A stretch of DNA of 36,553 nt from the IMG/VR virus record IMGVR_UViG_3300042987_000744, positions 1 through 36,553 of that record; one strand, given 5' to 3'. Source of the DNA: a virus. The translations under genes and the position numbers were made by a program. The notes beneath the pieces are model-generated. The model ran no database searches. It worked only from the letters and a program-made list of their open reading frames with translations, and was not told the DNA's origin. This document shows positions 1 through 9,222 of this stretch, in pieces (the stretch's first letter is position 1; the number at the start of each line of letters is the position of its first letter).

Positions 1-31
1 CCTGACAATGTCACTGCTGGAGTGCCTGACA
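1..31. repeat. Terminal identity, left copy (map junction)
   Basis: Bases 1-31 are identical to 36523-36553. Because one reading frame passes through the junction without a break, the likeliest reading is an assembler overlap on a circular map. That is what a headful-packaged, circularly permuted P22-type genome would give. A genuine 31-bp terminal repeat is less likely. Confidence 0.85.
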
Positions 32-1760
32 CAGATACAGCCGGAACGTTATTTACCGCAACAGGGACCGACATTGATATGTCACCAGCAGGGCGCGGCA
101 GCAGTTCAACTCTCAGTCTTTCATAATCAAAGACGCGAACATAACTCACGCGTAAGTCAGTGCGTTTAATTATTGCTCCTCCGCAGTTGACAAGCGAAAA
201 ATCTGAAATAACTGGAGAAGAACCAATAATATCAACAAGTGTAAGGTTTGTTGTTGAGATGTTTGCAACCTTCCAAGCGCCATCAATACCAATTGAAGCG
301 CCTGTTGCATTATCACGGCATCCAACAATGTTCACGTAGTCGCCAATTGAAATACCAGACCAGTTCGCAGAACCAACTAAAACAATTTGCTGCTGAAAAT
401 CTGCAAGCGTTGTTTTTTGTGCGCTCTGAATTGACATTGTGAGCGCACCAGATTGCGGGCACGCTGCATTAACTTTGCTAATGTACCCACCATAGCTCAC
501 GTTAGTTGCGGCAGTTCCCCAAACAACTGTGAATGTAGTTGGTGTTAAAACAGTAATAGCAGCCGCTGTTGATAGCGCCGGATAAAAACCAGGGCCAACT
601 TCACGAACGCCATATCCAAAAACAAGGTCGCCAGTGGTTAAGTTATGAGGACGATCCATTGTTACTGTCGCCGTTGTTGTGCCTGCCTTCTCTACTGTGA
701 TTATTTGACCAATTGGAATTGTAGCGCTTGCCTCTTTACGCGCTTTAATCCTGACTGCGTAAGATTTTGTTGCCTGTGGTGTAACCTGGTTCCTTAGCAT
801 CAAATTATTTGACGCAGTAATTGAATCAATCGCAGAATCAGACCATTGAACACGATCAGATAATGCCGTGAGCCTGTATTCAGTTGTTGGTGCGAAAGAA
901 TAAGAATAAGGCAATGATCCTGAAATCTGATTTGATGCCGCGCTTCCAATTACTACGGCTTGTCTTGCTGTTAGTGAATTGCCTGAGCCAGACGCAAGCG
1001 GCAACGCATCGCCGGAATTTGATCGTGTATATAAAAAACCTAGAGTTGTCGAAGCCTCAAGATGCAGTGATGCGCCATTTTTGCTTCCTGAAAGTGCTGG
1101 CCGAGCGTAAACAATTCCTTTTGCGCCAACTGGGTCTGTTACTGTTTGCGAAGGCAAAGCGCCATTAGGCCCGCCTGTCACTGTAAAAGATGTTGGAGAT
1201 GTAACAGACGCGACAACAATTGCAGGATAGTTGACGCGAGCGTCGCTACAATTTTTAATTCCTATCCGCGCACCAGCTGACAGATTATGCGGCTGAAGCG
1301 TGCTAACTGATAAAGTTGTTGTTGTTTGCGTAATTGATGCAATTAGAATTTCAACAACAAAAGGCAAAAAACCAGGTATCACAGGGTATATCTGATCTCT
1401 ATCAATAAATTCTATGCTTAAGTCGTGCCCCCAGCTAATTTGCGATACGTGCAAGCCTGCAGCAATTTCAACAGGCATATTAAAACTTTCAACAGTTTCA
1501 ATATAACTTTCACTCCCCGCAGTTAAAGGATCAATTGAAATAACTGCATAGCTAGCGCCCATCGTATTTCCATCAACGGTGATAATATCGCCACTACTTT
1601 TTTCCTCAATCCATTCATCTGAAGGCCATGTCTCGAAACCTGATCTGAATTTTGTAAGTACGTTATTAGCAACAGAGCTAGTTACCTCTGCAAAAGTTCC
1701 ATCATTCATATCAGCATATCGAACAGGAACATTGTTTTGTGTTTTAATAATATCTGTCAT
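1..1760 (-). CDS. Large tail/virion structural protein, N-terminal part (continues at the right window edge)
   Basis: The frame opens with ATG at 1760-1758 and stays open to the window edge. The codon at 2-1 is completed by base 36522, and the frame continues to the stop at 36042, giving 2241 bp or 746 residues on the closed circle. I translated it by hand and found no internal stop. The protein is Thr/Ser/Val/Ala-rich with a beta-strand pattern. It has two PHNL...FTV-type segments (near residues 157-194 and from about 371) that resemble small beta modules common in phage tail proteins. It lies between the DUF7936-like gene and two small genes that precede the gp10 homologue, an interval where P22 has no counterpart. 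A structural role in the tail or fibre is inferred from position and composition; no catalytic motif is seen. Confidence 0.8.
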   Translation of the reverse strand, partial: MTDIIKTQNNVPVRYADMNDGTFAEVTSSVANNVLTKFRSGFETWPSDEWIEEKSSGDIITVDGNTMGASYAVISIDPLTAGSESYIETVESFNMPVEIAAGLHVSQISWGHDLSIEFIDRDQIYPVIPGFLPFVVEILIASITQTTTTLSVSTLQPHNLSAGARIGIKNCSDARVNYPAIVVASVTSPTSFTVTGGPNGALPSQTVTDPVGAKGIVYARPALSGSKNGASLHLEASTTLGFLYTRSNSGDALPLASGSGNSLTARQAVVIGSAASNQISGSLPYSYSFAPTTEYRLTALSDRVQWSDSAIDSITASNNLMLRNQVTPQATKSYAVRIKARKEASATIPIGQIITVEKAGTTTATVTMDRPHNLTTGDLVFGYGVREVGPGFYPALSTAAAITVLTPTTFTVVWGTAATNVSYGGYISKVNAACPQSGALTMSIQSAQKTTLADFQQQIVLVGSANWSGISIGDYVNIVGCRDNATGASIGIDGAWKVANISTTNLTLVDIIGSSPVISDFSLVNCGGAIIKRTDLRVSYVRVFDYERLRVELLPRPAGDISMSVPVAVNNVPAVSVSGTPAVTLS

Positions 1761-1769
1761 ATTAGCCTC

Positions 1770-2081
1770 TTATTCTGCTTCCCATGGCAAGCCAAATGCT
1801 GTTTGAGGAGATTTTAAATCGATAATTACAGCATCCAAAGATTTGTCAATCGCTTTAATTTTTTCATCACCTAATGCGGCTTTAAGCCATTCAATTGCAA
1901 TTTCTTTTGTTATGTTTTCATACTGCACAAAATCAATTTCATCAGGTGATTTTTCACGAAGGTTTACAGTACCATAAGTTGAAGCCTCATAGTCACCTTC
2001 CGCTTTTATTGCAATCCAATGAATAGTTATAACAACATTTCCATTTGTGTTTCGACACATATTATTAATAATTAAATCCAC
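1770..2081 (-). CDS. Small conserved phage tail-region protein (DUF7936-like)
   Basis: 103 residues. Visible features are an N-terminal beta region with an HW pair (TIHWIAIKAEGDY), the sequence STYGTVNLRE, a mid-region resembling 'PDEIDFVQYENITKEIAIEWLK', and a C-terminal proline/tryptophan ending (GLPWEAE). This order matches a small family found beside tail genes of many podoviruses, which I recall as DUF7936; the name is from memory. The gene is 9 bp downstream of the 486-aa fibre gene and just upstream of the large structural gene, so it is part of the late transcript. Its function is unknown, with a tail assembly or fibre-associated role inferred. Confidence 0.6.
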   Translation of the reverse strand: MDLIINNMCRNTNGNVVITIHWIAIKAEGDYEASTYGTVNLREKSPDEIDFVQYENITKEIAIEWLKAALGDEKIKAIDKSLDAVIIDLKSPQTAFGLPWEAE

Positions 2082-2090
2082 AATACTTCC

Positions 2091-3551
2091 TTATGAAATT
2101 CTATATACAGTAAATGAGTTTGTAGCTGTTTTTCGAAACCTAAATACTCCGCTAGTGTTCCCGCTCACCGTAAGGTTTCCTATTGTTGTGTTTCCATTTG
2201 CTGCGATTGTAATTGCGTTTGCTGTTGTCGCAATAAATACAACTTCAAACGAAGTGTTTACAGCCATAGCATTTGTATAACCTTCAAGCGCGGTGCCTGT
2301 TGGCAATGTTAGCGTTACCGCAGCATTTGAAGTAATAATTTGCGATTGAAGCTGTGCAATTGTAAGCGTTGCAGATGTATTTTGCGCTGATTCGGCTGGT
2401 TGATAATCAATTCGATTGCCTGCTGTTGTAAACCTTGATCTTTCTGTGCCGCCACCGGCAAAAATTATTAAATTTGAATCTGATCTTACTGCAAAATCAG
2501 CAGTTGGCGTAATTGCTGCTGAACCTTGAACAACGCTTGCTTTCCCGATGATTCCAGAGTATGTAGCGTCAGTGAAGTATGTTCCATTGCCATTTAGTGT
2601 AAATCTATAACCAGAATCAGATGTTGTGCCTAACAATAGATTATTATTAGCAAGCAAAGCCATTACCTGTGTAAATGCTGAAGTTGATCCGGCAGTGCCG
2701 GATGGTGCACTGTACCAAACATGCGCTCCAAGCTGCTGACTATATCTTGTTGCAGCATTGCTAGTTGAATAAGCAAAGTTTGATGCTGTTGTGTTATAGC
2801 AGTTATTTAATAATTCAGTATAACCAGTTGAAATAATACAAGAGACCGCGCCAAATGTGCCGATTTGAATAGCTTTTGTACCAGAGTGCCACCCTGCTGT
2901 TGGTGTTACGCCAACGCCTACATTTCCAGCAGAATCAATACGCATACGCTCTGCTGGAGAGCTGCTGCCTGAAGAAGTTTCAAACGATAAAAAACCAGCG
3001 CCAGTATTTGCGGCTGTTCCAAAGCCTACGCGAGCAAGCGCAGTGCCATCAGCTGTTGTTACAAAGGCATTCTGGAAAGCTAGATAACCAGAAAGTGTAG
3101 ATGATGCCGATGTTACGCCTTGCAATGCAGAGATTGCTCCAGAGGTTCTTCTTACAGTTAAAGGTGATACAGCATCTGCACCAACGCCTATTGTTGTGAA
3201 AGAACCAGACGAAGGCGTTGTAAGCCCAATAGTTGTTCCATTAATTTCACCACCATTAATTGCAACTGCTGTTGGCTGGTAACGTTCTTTTGTGGCAATT
3301 GGAGAGACTCCAATCACGTATTCAACCTCGCAAACAGCGGCATCAATTTTGACTTCTTGCAATGAAGAAAAAACAGGCGATAGCCATGAGTTGTTTTCTA
3401 TAACGACAGTATCAATAAACGATTCTGGAAATTGCGAAGGATTAGTTCCAATTGAAACTTTAGTTTGACCTGCACCATAAGATGTTATTAAAATTTTTTG
3501 CCCAGCTTGAACCTCAACAATTGTTTGCCCGCCAGATTGAATGAATGGCAT
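2091..3551 (-). CDS. Tail fibre-like structural protein
   Basis: 486 residues, low complexity, rich in Thr, Ser, Gly, Ala and Asn. A motif like ERMRIDSAGNVGVGVTPT (about residue 205) and a later 'ERSRFTTAGNRI' match the 'R(M)RIdssGNVGIG' repeats of trimeric phage fibre and spike proteins. The region near residues 100-120 (NGTTIGLTTPSSGSFT) is also typical of such shafts. The C-terminus is a beta-rich block ending in FTVYRIS. The start ATG at 3551 follows an AAGGAAAAA ribosome site. It follows the 151-aa gene by 10 bp in the late operon. It probably forms a trimeric fibre or a virion decoration; no peptidase chaperone domain is seen. Confidence 0.7.
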   Translation of the reverse strand: MPFIQSGGQTIVEVQAGQKILITSYGAGQTKVSIGTNPSQFPESFIDTVVIENNSWLSPVFSSLQEVKIDAAVCEVEYVIGVSPIATKERYQPTAVAINGGEINGTTIGLTTPSSGSFTTIGVGADAVSPLTVRRTSGAISALQGVTSASSTLSGYLAFQNAFVTTADGTALARVGFGTAANTGAGFLSFETSSGSSSPAERMRIDSAGNVGVGVTPTAGWHSGTKAIQIGTFGAVSCIISTGYTELLNNCYNTTASNFAYSTSNAATRYSQQLGAHVWYSAPSGTAGSTSAFTQVMALLANNNLLLGTTSDSGYRFTLNGNGTYFTDATYSGIIGKASVVQGSAAITPTADFAVRSDSNLIIFAGGGTERSRFTTAGNRIDYQPAESAQNTSATLTIAQLQSQIITSNAAVTLTLPTGTALEGYTNAMAVNTSFEVVFIATTANAITIAANGNTTIGNLTVSGNTSGVFRFRKTATNSFTVYRIS

Positions 3552-3561
3552 ATTTTTTCCT

Positions 3562-4017
3562 TTACCTGACTCTATACCAAATTTTATTTACATTATCAAA
3601 GCGCAAACAAAAAAAACCGCCTGCAGAGATTGTTGCAGGTGCGCCAGATAAACTAGAACCATTGCCGTTTACTGTCAATGTTGTAATTGTTTGCGTGCTG
3701 TGAACTAATACTTCTTGCCTGTCAATGCAATTTGCTTGTAGCGGCATCACAAGCGTGCCTGTTGCAAAAGTTCCAGTAGGCGTAAGCAATAAGAACACGC
3801 TATTTGAATCGTTATTAACTTGAACGCTAAATCCTGTTGCGCTTGGGCTTGAATACTGCGTGAGCTTATCATCGTTTGCAGTAATGCCGTCCTGACAATA
3901 TGCCTTCAACGCTGACGCGGCAATGCGCCTGCTAGCGCCATTGTTTGTGCTAAAAAACGGGAATTGGTCGCCGTTTTCTACGCTTGTCATTTCATTAAGT
4001 TGATTAAATGTTGTCAT
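3562..4017 (-). CDS. Hypothetical head/tail-region protein
   Basis: 151 residues. The N-terminus (MTTFNQLNEMTSVENGDQFP, then a Ser/Asn-rich stretch and SALKAYCQDG) resembles the short adaptor segments at the start of many phage fibre proteins. The remainder is a beta-rich domain (LMPLQANCIDRQEVLVHSTQ, then TLTVNGNG) ending FDNVNKIWYRVR. The gene directly follows the gp4 homologue with 6 bp between them and precedes the fibre-like gene. It could be a small fibre base or a decoration protein. I cannot assign a family. Confidence 0.6.
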   Translation of the reverse strand: MTTFNQLNEMTSVENGDQFPFFSTNNGASRRIAASALKAYCQDGITANDDKLTQYSSPSATGFSVQVNNDSNSVFLLLTPTGTFATGTLVMPLQANCIDRQEVLVHSTQTITTLTVNGNGSSLSGAPATISAGGFFCLRFDNVNKIWYRVR

Positions 4018-4023
4018 GTAACC

Positions 4024-4497
4024 TCAAATTTCTAATACTGAATCGCTGCCAACGTGAATTTGATCTTCTCGTGAAGCAAACGGATCGTCAATCGCGTAAG
4101 GCTTATATCCGGCGCCAATTGGGAATCCAGCAGGAATGAGCATCTCAGGTGGCGTTGCAAACTGAACAAGCAGAGCATCGTAAGCCTGTTTTGCCGCTGC
4201 TTTCGTTTCCGCCGAAACAACCTTTCCGTATGATGGAGCAAGTCGCGCGGCAAGTTGCAAGAACGCAGCTTCGACAGCCACATCAGGCATGTTTGTTTCG
4301 GAATCCAAATCGCTATTTTGAGGGCTGCCTGGGAGTGGATACCCCAGGCGAATACCTCTAGAATCCCACATGGCAATCATTGAATCCAACCGACGCAATG
4401 CGCTCTCTAACTGGTCTGCTGTAAGGTCGAACACATACGGCGCAAGACCTATCTCGTCAAACGCTTGTTGAATAATTTGGCGTTTCGTCCAGCTCAT
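4024..4497 (-). CDS. P22 gp4-like tail accessory / head completion protein
   Basis: 157 residues against about 166 in P22 gp4. The N-terminal WTKRQIIQQAFDEIGLAPYV and the following SALRRLDSMIAMWDSRGIRLGY pattern are characteristic of the gp4 family, as is the helix-rich ALRRLD/WDSRG core with GYPLP. In P22, gp4 binds the portal ring after packaging and, with gp10 and gp26, closes the DNA exit channel. The start overlaps the stop of the upstream 73-aa gene by 1 bp, implying coupled translation. Its position after the coat gene matches P22 order. Confidence 0.85.
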   Translation of the reverse strand: MSWTKRQIIQQAFDEIGLAPYVFDLTADQLESALRRLDSMIAMWDSRGIRLGYPLPGSPQNSDLDSETNMPDVAVEAAFLQLAARLAPSYGKVVSAETKAAAKQAYDALLVQFATPPEMLIPAGFPIGAGYKPYAIDDPFASREDQIHVGSDSVLEI

Positions 4498-4718
4498 TAT
4501 TCAGCCTTCGGCGGGCGCCCACGCCGCTTTGATGGCTCTTTCTCACCATCTGCATATTCTGTTGGTTTTCCTGCCTCTTTAATCGCATCTGACGTAGTTA
4601 ATGCCCATCCCTCAGACAGTGCTCGCATAATTTCATCATCGTTAACAATTGTATAAGTGTAAAACTCGCCTTCATACTCGAAATCGCCGCCAAGTTTATA
4701 CAACATAGTTTGAGACAT
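4497..4718 (-). CDS. Small conserved head-region protein with basic RGRPPK tail
   Basis: 73 residues, beginning [20 protein letters not shown], with an acidic middle and a C-terminal KRRGRPPKAE that looks like an AT-hook (R-G-R-P). It overlaps both neighbours by 1 bp (DUF6496-like upstream, gp4 downstream), so it is translationally coupled. Related short proteins with this GG..F...Y.Y..V pattern occur in the same position in other podoviruses. The role is unknown; the AT-hook-like end suggests contact with DNA, by inference only. Confidence 0.65.
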   Translation of the reverse strand: MSQTMLYKLGGDFEYEGEFYTYTIVNDDEIMRALSEGWALTTSDAIKEAGKPTEYADGEKEPSKRRGRPPKAE

Positions 4719-4873
4719 TATTTACCCTTCATCTTTTTGCCTGCTTTCTTTGCGGCTTCGCGAGCTGTCGAAAGTGCAATAGCAACAGCTTGTTTCTGCG
4801 GCTTGCCAGCTTTCATTTCTTTTTTTATATTAGCTGAAATAGTCTTTTGTGAATAGCCTTTTTTTAACGGCAT
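4718..4873 (-). CDS. Small basic protein, DUF6496-like
   Basis: 51 residues from ATG at 4873. An upstream in-frame start at 4918 would put the terminator hairpin inside the gene, so I reject it. The sequence runs from [20 protein letters not shown] through [18 protein letters not shown] to a lysine-rich end. This closely follows the consensus of a short phage family I recall as DUF6496. It is very basic. It sits between the coat gene terminator and the head-completion genes. Function is unknown; association with DNA or the head is plausible. Confidence 0.75.
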   Translation of the reverse strand: MPLKKGYSQKTISANIKKEMKAGKPQKQAVAIALSTAREAAKKAGKKMKGK

Positions 4874-4880
4874 AAAACAC

Positions 4881-4909
4881 CCAAAAAAAAAGGCCGGAAA
4901 TCCGGCCTT
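4881..4909 (-). terminator. Rho-independent terminator after the coat gene
   Basis: A stem of 8-9 bp (4890-4898 with 4901-4909, effectively AAGGCCGG/CCGGCCTT) is followed on the minus strand by nine T residues (complement of 4882-4890). It is 13 bp beyond the coat stop. Placed here, it would cap strong coat transcription and let partial read-through supply the downstream tail genes. Confidence 0.85.
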
Positions 4910-4921
4910 GTTGATCAAAAA

Positions 4922-6190
4922 TTAAGGCTGACCGAACAACAAAATACCACTCATTTCAGGCTGTTTGTTCACAACGCCGAATAAGGTATCAAGACGATAT
5001 TTTGTAATCATGGTATCGATGTCATATTGCTTTTGCATGACGACCTCAAGACCTTGGTCCGTTGATGCCTTCATAATCGCAACGCCAGCATCGGCAGGTA
5101 CTGAATAACGGCCAGGTAGAATCTCAAGCGCGTCTTTTTGCCAGAATGGATTAACAGAAGCCGTGGCTGTATTTAAGAATGTAATAACCGCGCCGTTTGC
5201 TGGTGTTGCAGTAACGTTTTTATATTGCAACTCAGCATCAGTGCTGCCGCCGCCAGAAATGATGGGTGGAGTAATTTGTACTGTGCCAGTACCACCAGCG
5301 CCAGTTACAATTGAAACGATGCGGAAGGTTTTTAACTGGCCAGTATCGCCTTTAGTAATTTGATGAACTGCATTGACTCCAGCAATAGTGAAGCAATCGC
5401 CAACTTTAACTGTTCCAGATCCAACAGTAATAGAGATGGTTTGAAAGCGGTTATCAACGTTTGCCGTTTCTCCTGTAACTGCTGTGCTTGTTGCTTTTGG
5501 CGTGTAATACTGATTTGCGCCATTGATTGAAACAGTAGTTCCGGCACGAACAGCTAAAGAGTTAGCATAATCAAGTTTAAAAGTTTCAAAGCCAGCAATA
5601 TTCCCAACATATGCTTTTTCGTAAGCTGTCGTTGGCTTTCCAGTCATTGTGCCACGGTTAGCTAAGTTGCTTGCCATATTGTTGTAGTCGCGGCTTGATA
5701 ACGCTGCGTATCGGTCAAATTGCTGAATTCCTTGCTCATTCATAACTGCATCAGCTGCGGCTAAATCGTCGAAACCAGAAGCGGCAGCGGTACGTTTAAC
5801 TACTAATGAACCAAAGTTTGCCGCTGCTGTCATAATCGCTACGTTAATATCTGACGCAAGTTTTTGCTTTGCTGAGTCATTCAGCCTGCCTTCTTGCATG
5901 GCGTCGCGCAACTCTCGCGCGTTCATAGTCCACGGAACAGAACGGCTTGTGCTGATTGATACAGGCACAGCAAGTTGAGTGAAGTCTTTAAAGTTTGACG
6001 TTTGATTCGTGCCGCTGAAAGACTGAGCGACATAAGGCATTGGACGCCAAATAATATCGTTCGAACGCTCCATCATCGCTTGGTCTGTGTTGTATATAGA
6101 TACATTGCGTGACAATACTAGCGCGTCATTAAAGCCTTCTAAAATATTTTCAAAGGCAACGCGTTCTTCTTTGCTAAAAGAATTAGCCAT
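4922..6190 (-). CDS. Major capsid (coat) protein, P22 gp5-like
   Basis: 422 residues; P22 coat is 430. Diagnostic matches are ERSNDIIWRPMP near residue 42 (P22: QRSSNTIWMPV), the ARELRDAMQEG segment, and ANVDNRFQTISIT near residue 245 (P22: VNVDNRFATVTLS) with a following G-rich insertion-type domain. The fold is expected to be HK97-like with an inserted beta-barrel domain. The ribosome site GGAG lies 6 bases before the ATG. It follows the scaffold gene by 15 bp and is followed by a strong terminator, consistent with the most abundant virion protein. Confidence 0.92.
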   Translation of the reverse strand: MANSFSKEERVAFENILEGFNDALVLSRNVSIYNTDQAMMERSNDIIWRPMPYVAQSFSGTNQTSNFKDFTQLAVPVSISTSRSVPWTMNARELRDAMQEGRLNDSAKQKLASDINVAIMTAAANFGSLVVKRTAAASGFDDLAAADAVMNEQGIQQFDRYAALSSRDYNNMASNLANRGTMTGKPTTAYEKAYVGNIAGFETFKLDYANSLAVRAGTTVSINGANQYYTPKATSTAVTGETANVDNRFQTISITVGSGTVKVGDCFTIAGVNAVHQITKGDTGQLKTFRIVSIVTGAGGTGTVQITPPIISGGGSTDAELQYKNVTATPANGAVITFLNTATASVNPFWQKDALEILPGRYSVPADAGVAIMKASTDQGLEVVMQKQYDIDTMITKYRLDTLFGVVNKQPEMSGILLFGQP

Positions 6191-6205
6191 AATTACTCCA
6201 AAAAA

Positions 6206-7081
6206 TTAAGATTTGTTGCGGATTTGCCGCTTATACATAATGACTTTTGTTAAGTCACCAGTTTTGGCAGCTTCTTCACGTAAACGTTCTAAAGTTGAGT
6301 CAACCGTTCCTGATAATGGCGCGGTTCCTTTAATTCGCTTTTCTGGTGGCGGCGGAGGTGATTTTTTCGTTGTCACTTTTAAATCCTTTTCCAAGCTGCC
6401 AAGCATATAAGCAAACTTTACAGCATCATTAATTGAAGCAAGCTCACGCACTTTTTTTGGATTTTTACCAAGCGCATATACTAATAGCGCAGGGTCTTTC
6501 GCTGCGTGCAAAATGATTCCTTGCTTTGTTTCATCAAGTGTATCAGTCACAACGCTTTCAGCATCTTCAAAGTCTTTTACTTTAAGCTGCGTTTTCTTCG
6601 CTTCATAAGCTTTTAAAGTTTCGTGCCACTGCTGCTGCTGTTTTTCAATAGCTGCTTTGGCTTCAGCCTCTTTATGCTCAATCATCCGTTTGGTTTCATA
6701 CCAAACTTCAAGAGCCGCTTCGTATTTCTCGGCATCATAATCAAACTGGTCGAGCGATGGTTTTGCGCCCAATTGAAGCGGTTTTTCTGCTTCTTTTAGA
6801 GCGTTTAACTTGCTTTCAAATTCTTTAATGCGCCGCTCTTTTTCGCGGTTCTCTTTGCGAAGATTGCGAACCCAATCAGGCGCTGGTTTTGCTTCCTCTT
6901 CGGTTGGCGATTCCTCACCTATTGAAACAACAATATCATCTTCTTCTTTCTGTTCTTCTGAACTTGAATCATCGACTTCGCCAGCGGCTGCGGTTTCTTC
7001 GCTTGTTTCGTCGCTTGATGCAACTTCATCATCTTGAACATCATCTAAATTTGGTAATTGTGCCTCTTGGTTTTCTGCCAT
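6206..7081 (-). CDS. Scaffolding protein, P22 gp8-like
   Basis: 291 residues, close to the 303 of P22 gp8. The N-terminal 65 residues are very acidic (runs of D/E/S). The middle (about 70-180) is charged and predicted coiled-coil (REKERRIKEFESKLNALKEA and onwards). The C-terminus is short and basic (MYKRQIRNKS), as expected for the coat-binding helix-loop-helix of gp8. An AAGGA ribosome site precedes the ATG. Its place between portal and coat is the P22 order. It guides procapsid assembly and leaves before DNA packaging. Confidence 0.87.
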   Translation of the reverse strand: MAENQEAQLPNLDDVQDDEVASSDETSEETAAAGEVDDSSSEEQKEEDDIVVSIGEESPTEEEAKPAPDWVRNLRKENREKERRIKEFESKLNALKEAEKPLQLGAKPSLDQFDYDAEKYEAALEVWYETKRMIEHKEAEAKAAIEKQQQQWHETLKAYEAKKTQLKVKDFEDAESVVTDTLDETKQGIILHAAKDPALLVYALGKNPKKVRELASINDAVKFAYMLGSLEKDLKVTTKKSPPPPPEKRIKGTAPLSGTVDSTLERLREEAAKTGDLTKVIMYKRQIRNKS

Positions 7082-7101
7082 TTATTAAATCCTTTTTTAA
7101 C

Positions 7102-9192
7102 TCATTCACTTAAAGGCGGAACGGTTGCCTGATAATTTATTGTTTCATCTTTTTGATTCGCTTGCAATAAATTGCCGACTATCTGTAAATCTTCTATTGC
7201 TTGTTTTCTTTCAACTTCGCTAATATCAGCCATAGTTTTAATTGTTTTTGCTTGCGTTTCTTCTGCTTTAGCAACTGTCAAAACAGTATCAGCTCGCGCT
7301 TTTGCTGCTTCCGCATTAGCTTGCTCTGCCGCTGCGAGCATATATTGCGATTGCGGATCCGGCTGTGCGCCTGCGGCCGCTTGCTGCATTTCCATCATTT
7401 CCTGTTCGGTCGGCTTAACTACGCCCATATTCACCAAACGTTTGCGGAAATAATCACGAACTTCGGAAATGCCTTCGCCTTCCATGTTCATCATTGCCAT
7501 TGCGCCAAGAACCTGCATTGTTTCTTGGTCTTGTGTAATCTGCATCATGCCTGTTAGAGCGCGAACTGTCGCTGCCTTCTTGCTGCTGCTGGTCGGGCCA
7601 ACATCAACGGCAATATCAAACTTGGCTTGTGCTAGGTCATTTTCAAACTCAACCTCTTCTGTTTCTTGATTGATTGTAGGCACTAGCAGAGTAATAGATT
7701 CGCTTTCGTTATTCTTGCCAATGGTTTTAACCTTGCGTCCTTCTTCTACAAAAATATCTTTCGCCATGCTCAACCATATTTCGCCGCTTCGCTTGATTGC
7801 TTTCGCAAAGTTACTCATATAAATGAAAGCATGACCATCAAGGCGCTGCTGGATCATTTCAACGGCTTTACCACTGATATTAGAAACCATCTTTTCAGCG
7901 CCAGGATTGCTGCTCAGAATCTCTTGCATGTCCACTTCAGTTACTTGCAACAGAGCAGCCATTGCCGGAGGGATATTCGGCGGTGTTTTCATGCCAACAG
8001 GACCTGACAGAACAGTATTACCGTTTGAATCGGTCACTGGGTTAATCAGCAGATACGGATATTGCTTGATATTGTCCTCTGACCACATCACTTGGTGTCC
8101 TGCCATTTGCTCAGGCGTGAAAATAGGCTTTTCGGTAGATGAATATGCCGACAACTCACCTAGTTTTGACAGTTGCATATTCTTTAAGCGTTGCGGGTCT
8201 TTTGCCAATCGCACATGACCCATGCATCTTTCGATGTTGTCAACGAACCAACGCTTCCCGTAGACAGGCACAATCGGAATGCACTTGCCAGCGATGTATC
8301 CGCAATCCTCTAGGATTCTCCCGCCGCTCATGATGTACTTGTGAACACGCTTTCGCTTGACACGCTTTGATTTAACTTCCTTCGCTCCGGTTGCTTTGAG
8401 CATGGATTCTAATTCTTCGTCCTCATCAAAGTCATCTTCAGTGTATCTTTGCTCTTTCCCGTCCAAACCCTCAAACACGCGCACAAGCTCAGTTGTTTCT
8501 TCAATTCTGTAATACTCAGCAATGTAAACAACGTCAGGCGTATTCCAATCAAACTCGGTCTTTTCAATGTCTTTTGGCCATGTTGCAGGACTATCGCCAT
8601 ACTCAGCCTCATAAGCTTCTGGAGTAATGGAAAACAAAACCCAACAATGTTTAGCGTCAGATTTATCCTGACGTTTAGCGTCTAAGTCAAAGAACACTGA
8701 CGAATCAGCATCAAAAATAGGCTCTATTTTTATTTTTTGATAATCGTTTTCGTCATCTTCTTCATCTTCATATTCAGCGCACAGCCGCCAAGCGCCAAAT
8801 CCGCCTGCAACGGCTTCTTCGAAAGCGTTGTCGTATGCTTCTTCAGCGCAGCTATCTTGCTCTGTTGCTCTGTATAGACCATCGCACACATCAGCAAGCT
8901 TTGAATTGTCGGAACCGTCTTTGCTGACAAAATCAACAGTTATTCTGTTGTTCCGGTATTCATTGATGATTTTTATAACTGCAAGGTGAACTTTGTTAAC
9001 TTCAAGTTTTAGCCTATTTTCAAATTGCTCACCTAAAGAGCCTTCCCATTGCGCACCTGCAATAGAATAAAATCTGCGGTCTTCTAAGCATTGTTTGCGC
9101 TCGTTTCTAACGGCTTTTTGTACAGTATCAAATAAAGATAAAGCCTCTGCGTGTATATTAATTAAATTCTGAGATTTTGAAATTCTTGGCAT
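7102..9192 (-). CDS. Portal protein, P22 gp1-like
   Basis: 696 residues; P22 gp1 is 725. Conserved stretches include AVAGGFGAWRLCAEYEDEED (P22: QIEAGVGAWRLVTDYED), FDLDAKRQDKSDAKHCWVL (P22: DSNSKLMDKSDARHCTVI), VYIAEYYRIEE, and KRKRVHKYIMSGGRILED followed by IPIVPVYGKRWFVD. The C-terminal 120 residues are Gln/Ala-rich and helical, corresponding to the barrel seen in P22-type portals. The dodecameric portal is the DNA entry vertex and docks the terminase and later gp4. It lies 30 bp after the large terminase gene. Confidence 0.93.
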   Translation of the reverse strand: MPRISKSQNLINIHAEALSLFDTVQKAVRNERKQCLEDRRFYSIAGAQWEGSLGEQFENRLKLEVNKVHLAVIKIINEYRNNRITVDFVSKDGSDNSKLADVCDGLYRATEQDSCAEEAYDNAFEEAVAGGFGAWRLCAEYEDEEDDENDYQKIKIEPIFDADSSVFFDLDAKRQDKSDAKHCWVLFSITPEAYEAEYGDSPATWPKDIEKTEFDWNTPDVVYIAEYYRIEETTELVRVFEGLDGKEQRYTEDDFDEDEELESMLKATGAKEVKSKRVKRKRVHKYIMSGGRILEDCGYIAGKCIPIVPVYGKRWFVDNIERCMGHVRLAKDPQRLKNMQLSKLGELSAYSSTEKPIFTPEQMAGHQVMWSEDNIKQYPYLLINPVTDSNGNTVLSGPVGMKTPPNIPPAMAALLQVTEVDMQEILSSNPGAEKMVSNISGKAVEMIQQRLDGHAFIYMSNFAKAIKRSGEIWLSMAKDIFVEEGRKVKTIGKNNESESITLLVPTINQETEEVEFENDLAQAKFDIAVDVGPTSSSKKAATVRALTGMMQITQDQETMQVLGAMAMMNMEGEGISEVRDYFRKRLVNMGVVKPTEQEMMEMQQAAAGAQPDPQSQYMLAAAEQANAEAAKARADTVLTVAKAEETQAKTIKTMADISEVERKQAIEDLQIVGNLLQANQKDETINYQATVPPLSE

Positions 9193-9222
9193 AATAATAA
9201 ACTTTCATTTTTTTGCTATTGT

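Noticed and set aside
884-1168. Plus-strand frame of 94 codons opposite the large structural gene
   Set aside because: Antisense shadow; the minus-strand frame is continuous through the whole region and across the map junction.
4874-4918. N-terminal extension of the DUF6496-like gene (start at 4918)
   Set aside because: It would place the coat terminator inside the coding sequence and adds a hydrophobic segment absent from the family pattern.
7172-7557. Plus-strand Cys/Phe/Ala-rich frames opposite the portal gene
   Set aside because: Shadows of the Gln/Ala-rich helical C-terminus of the portal protein; no ribosome sites.
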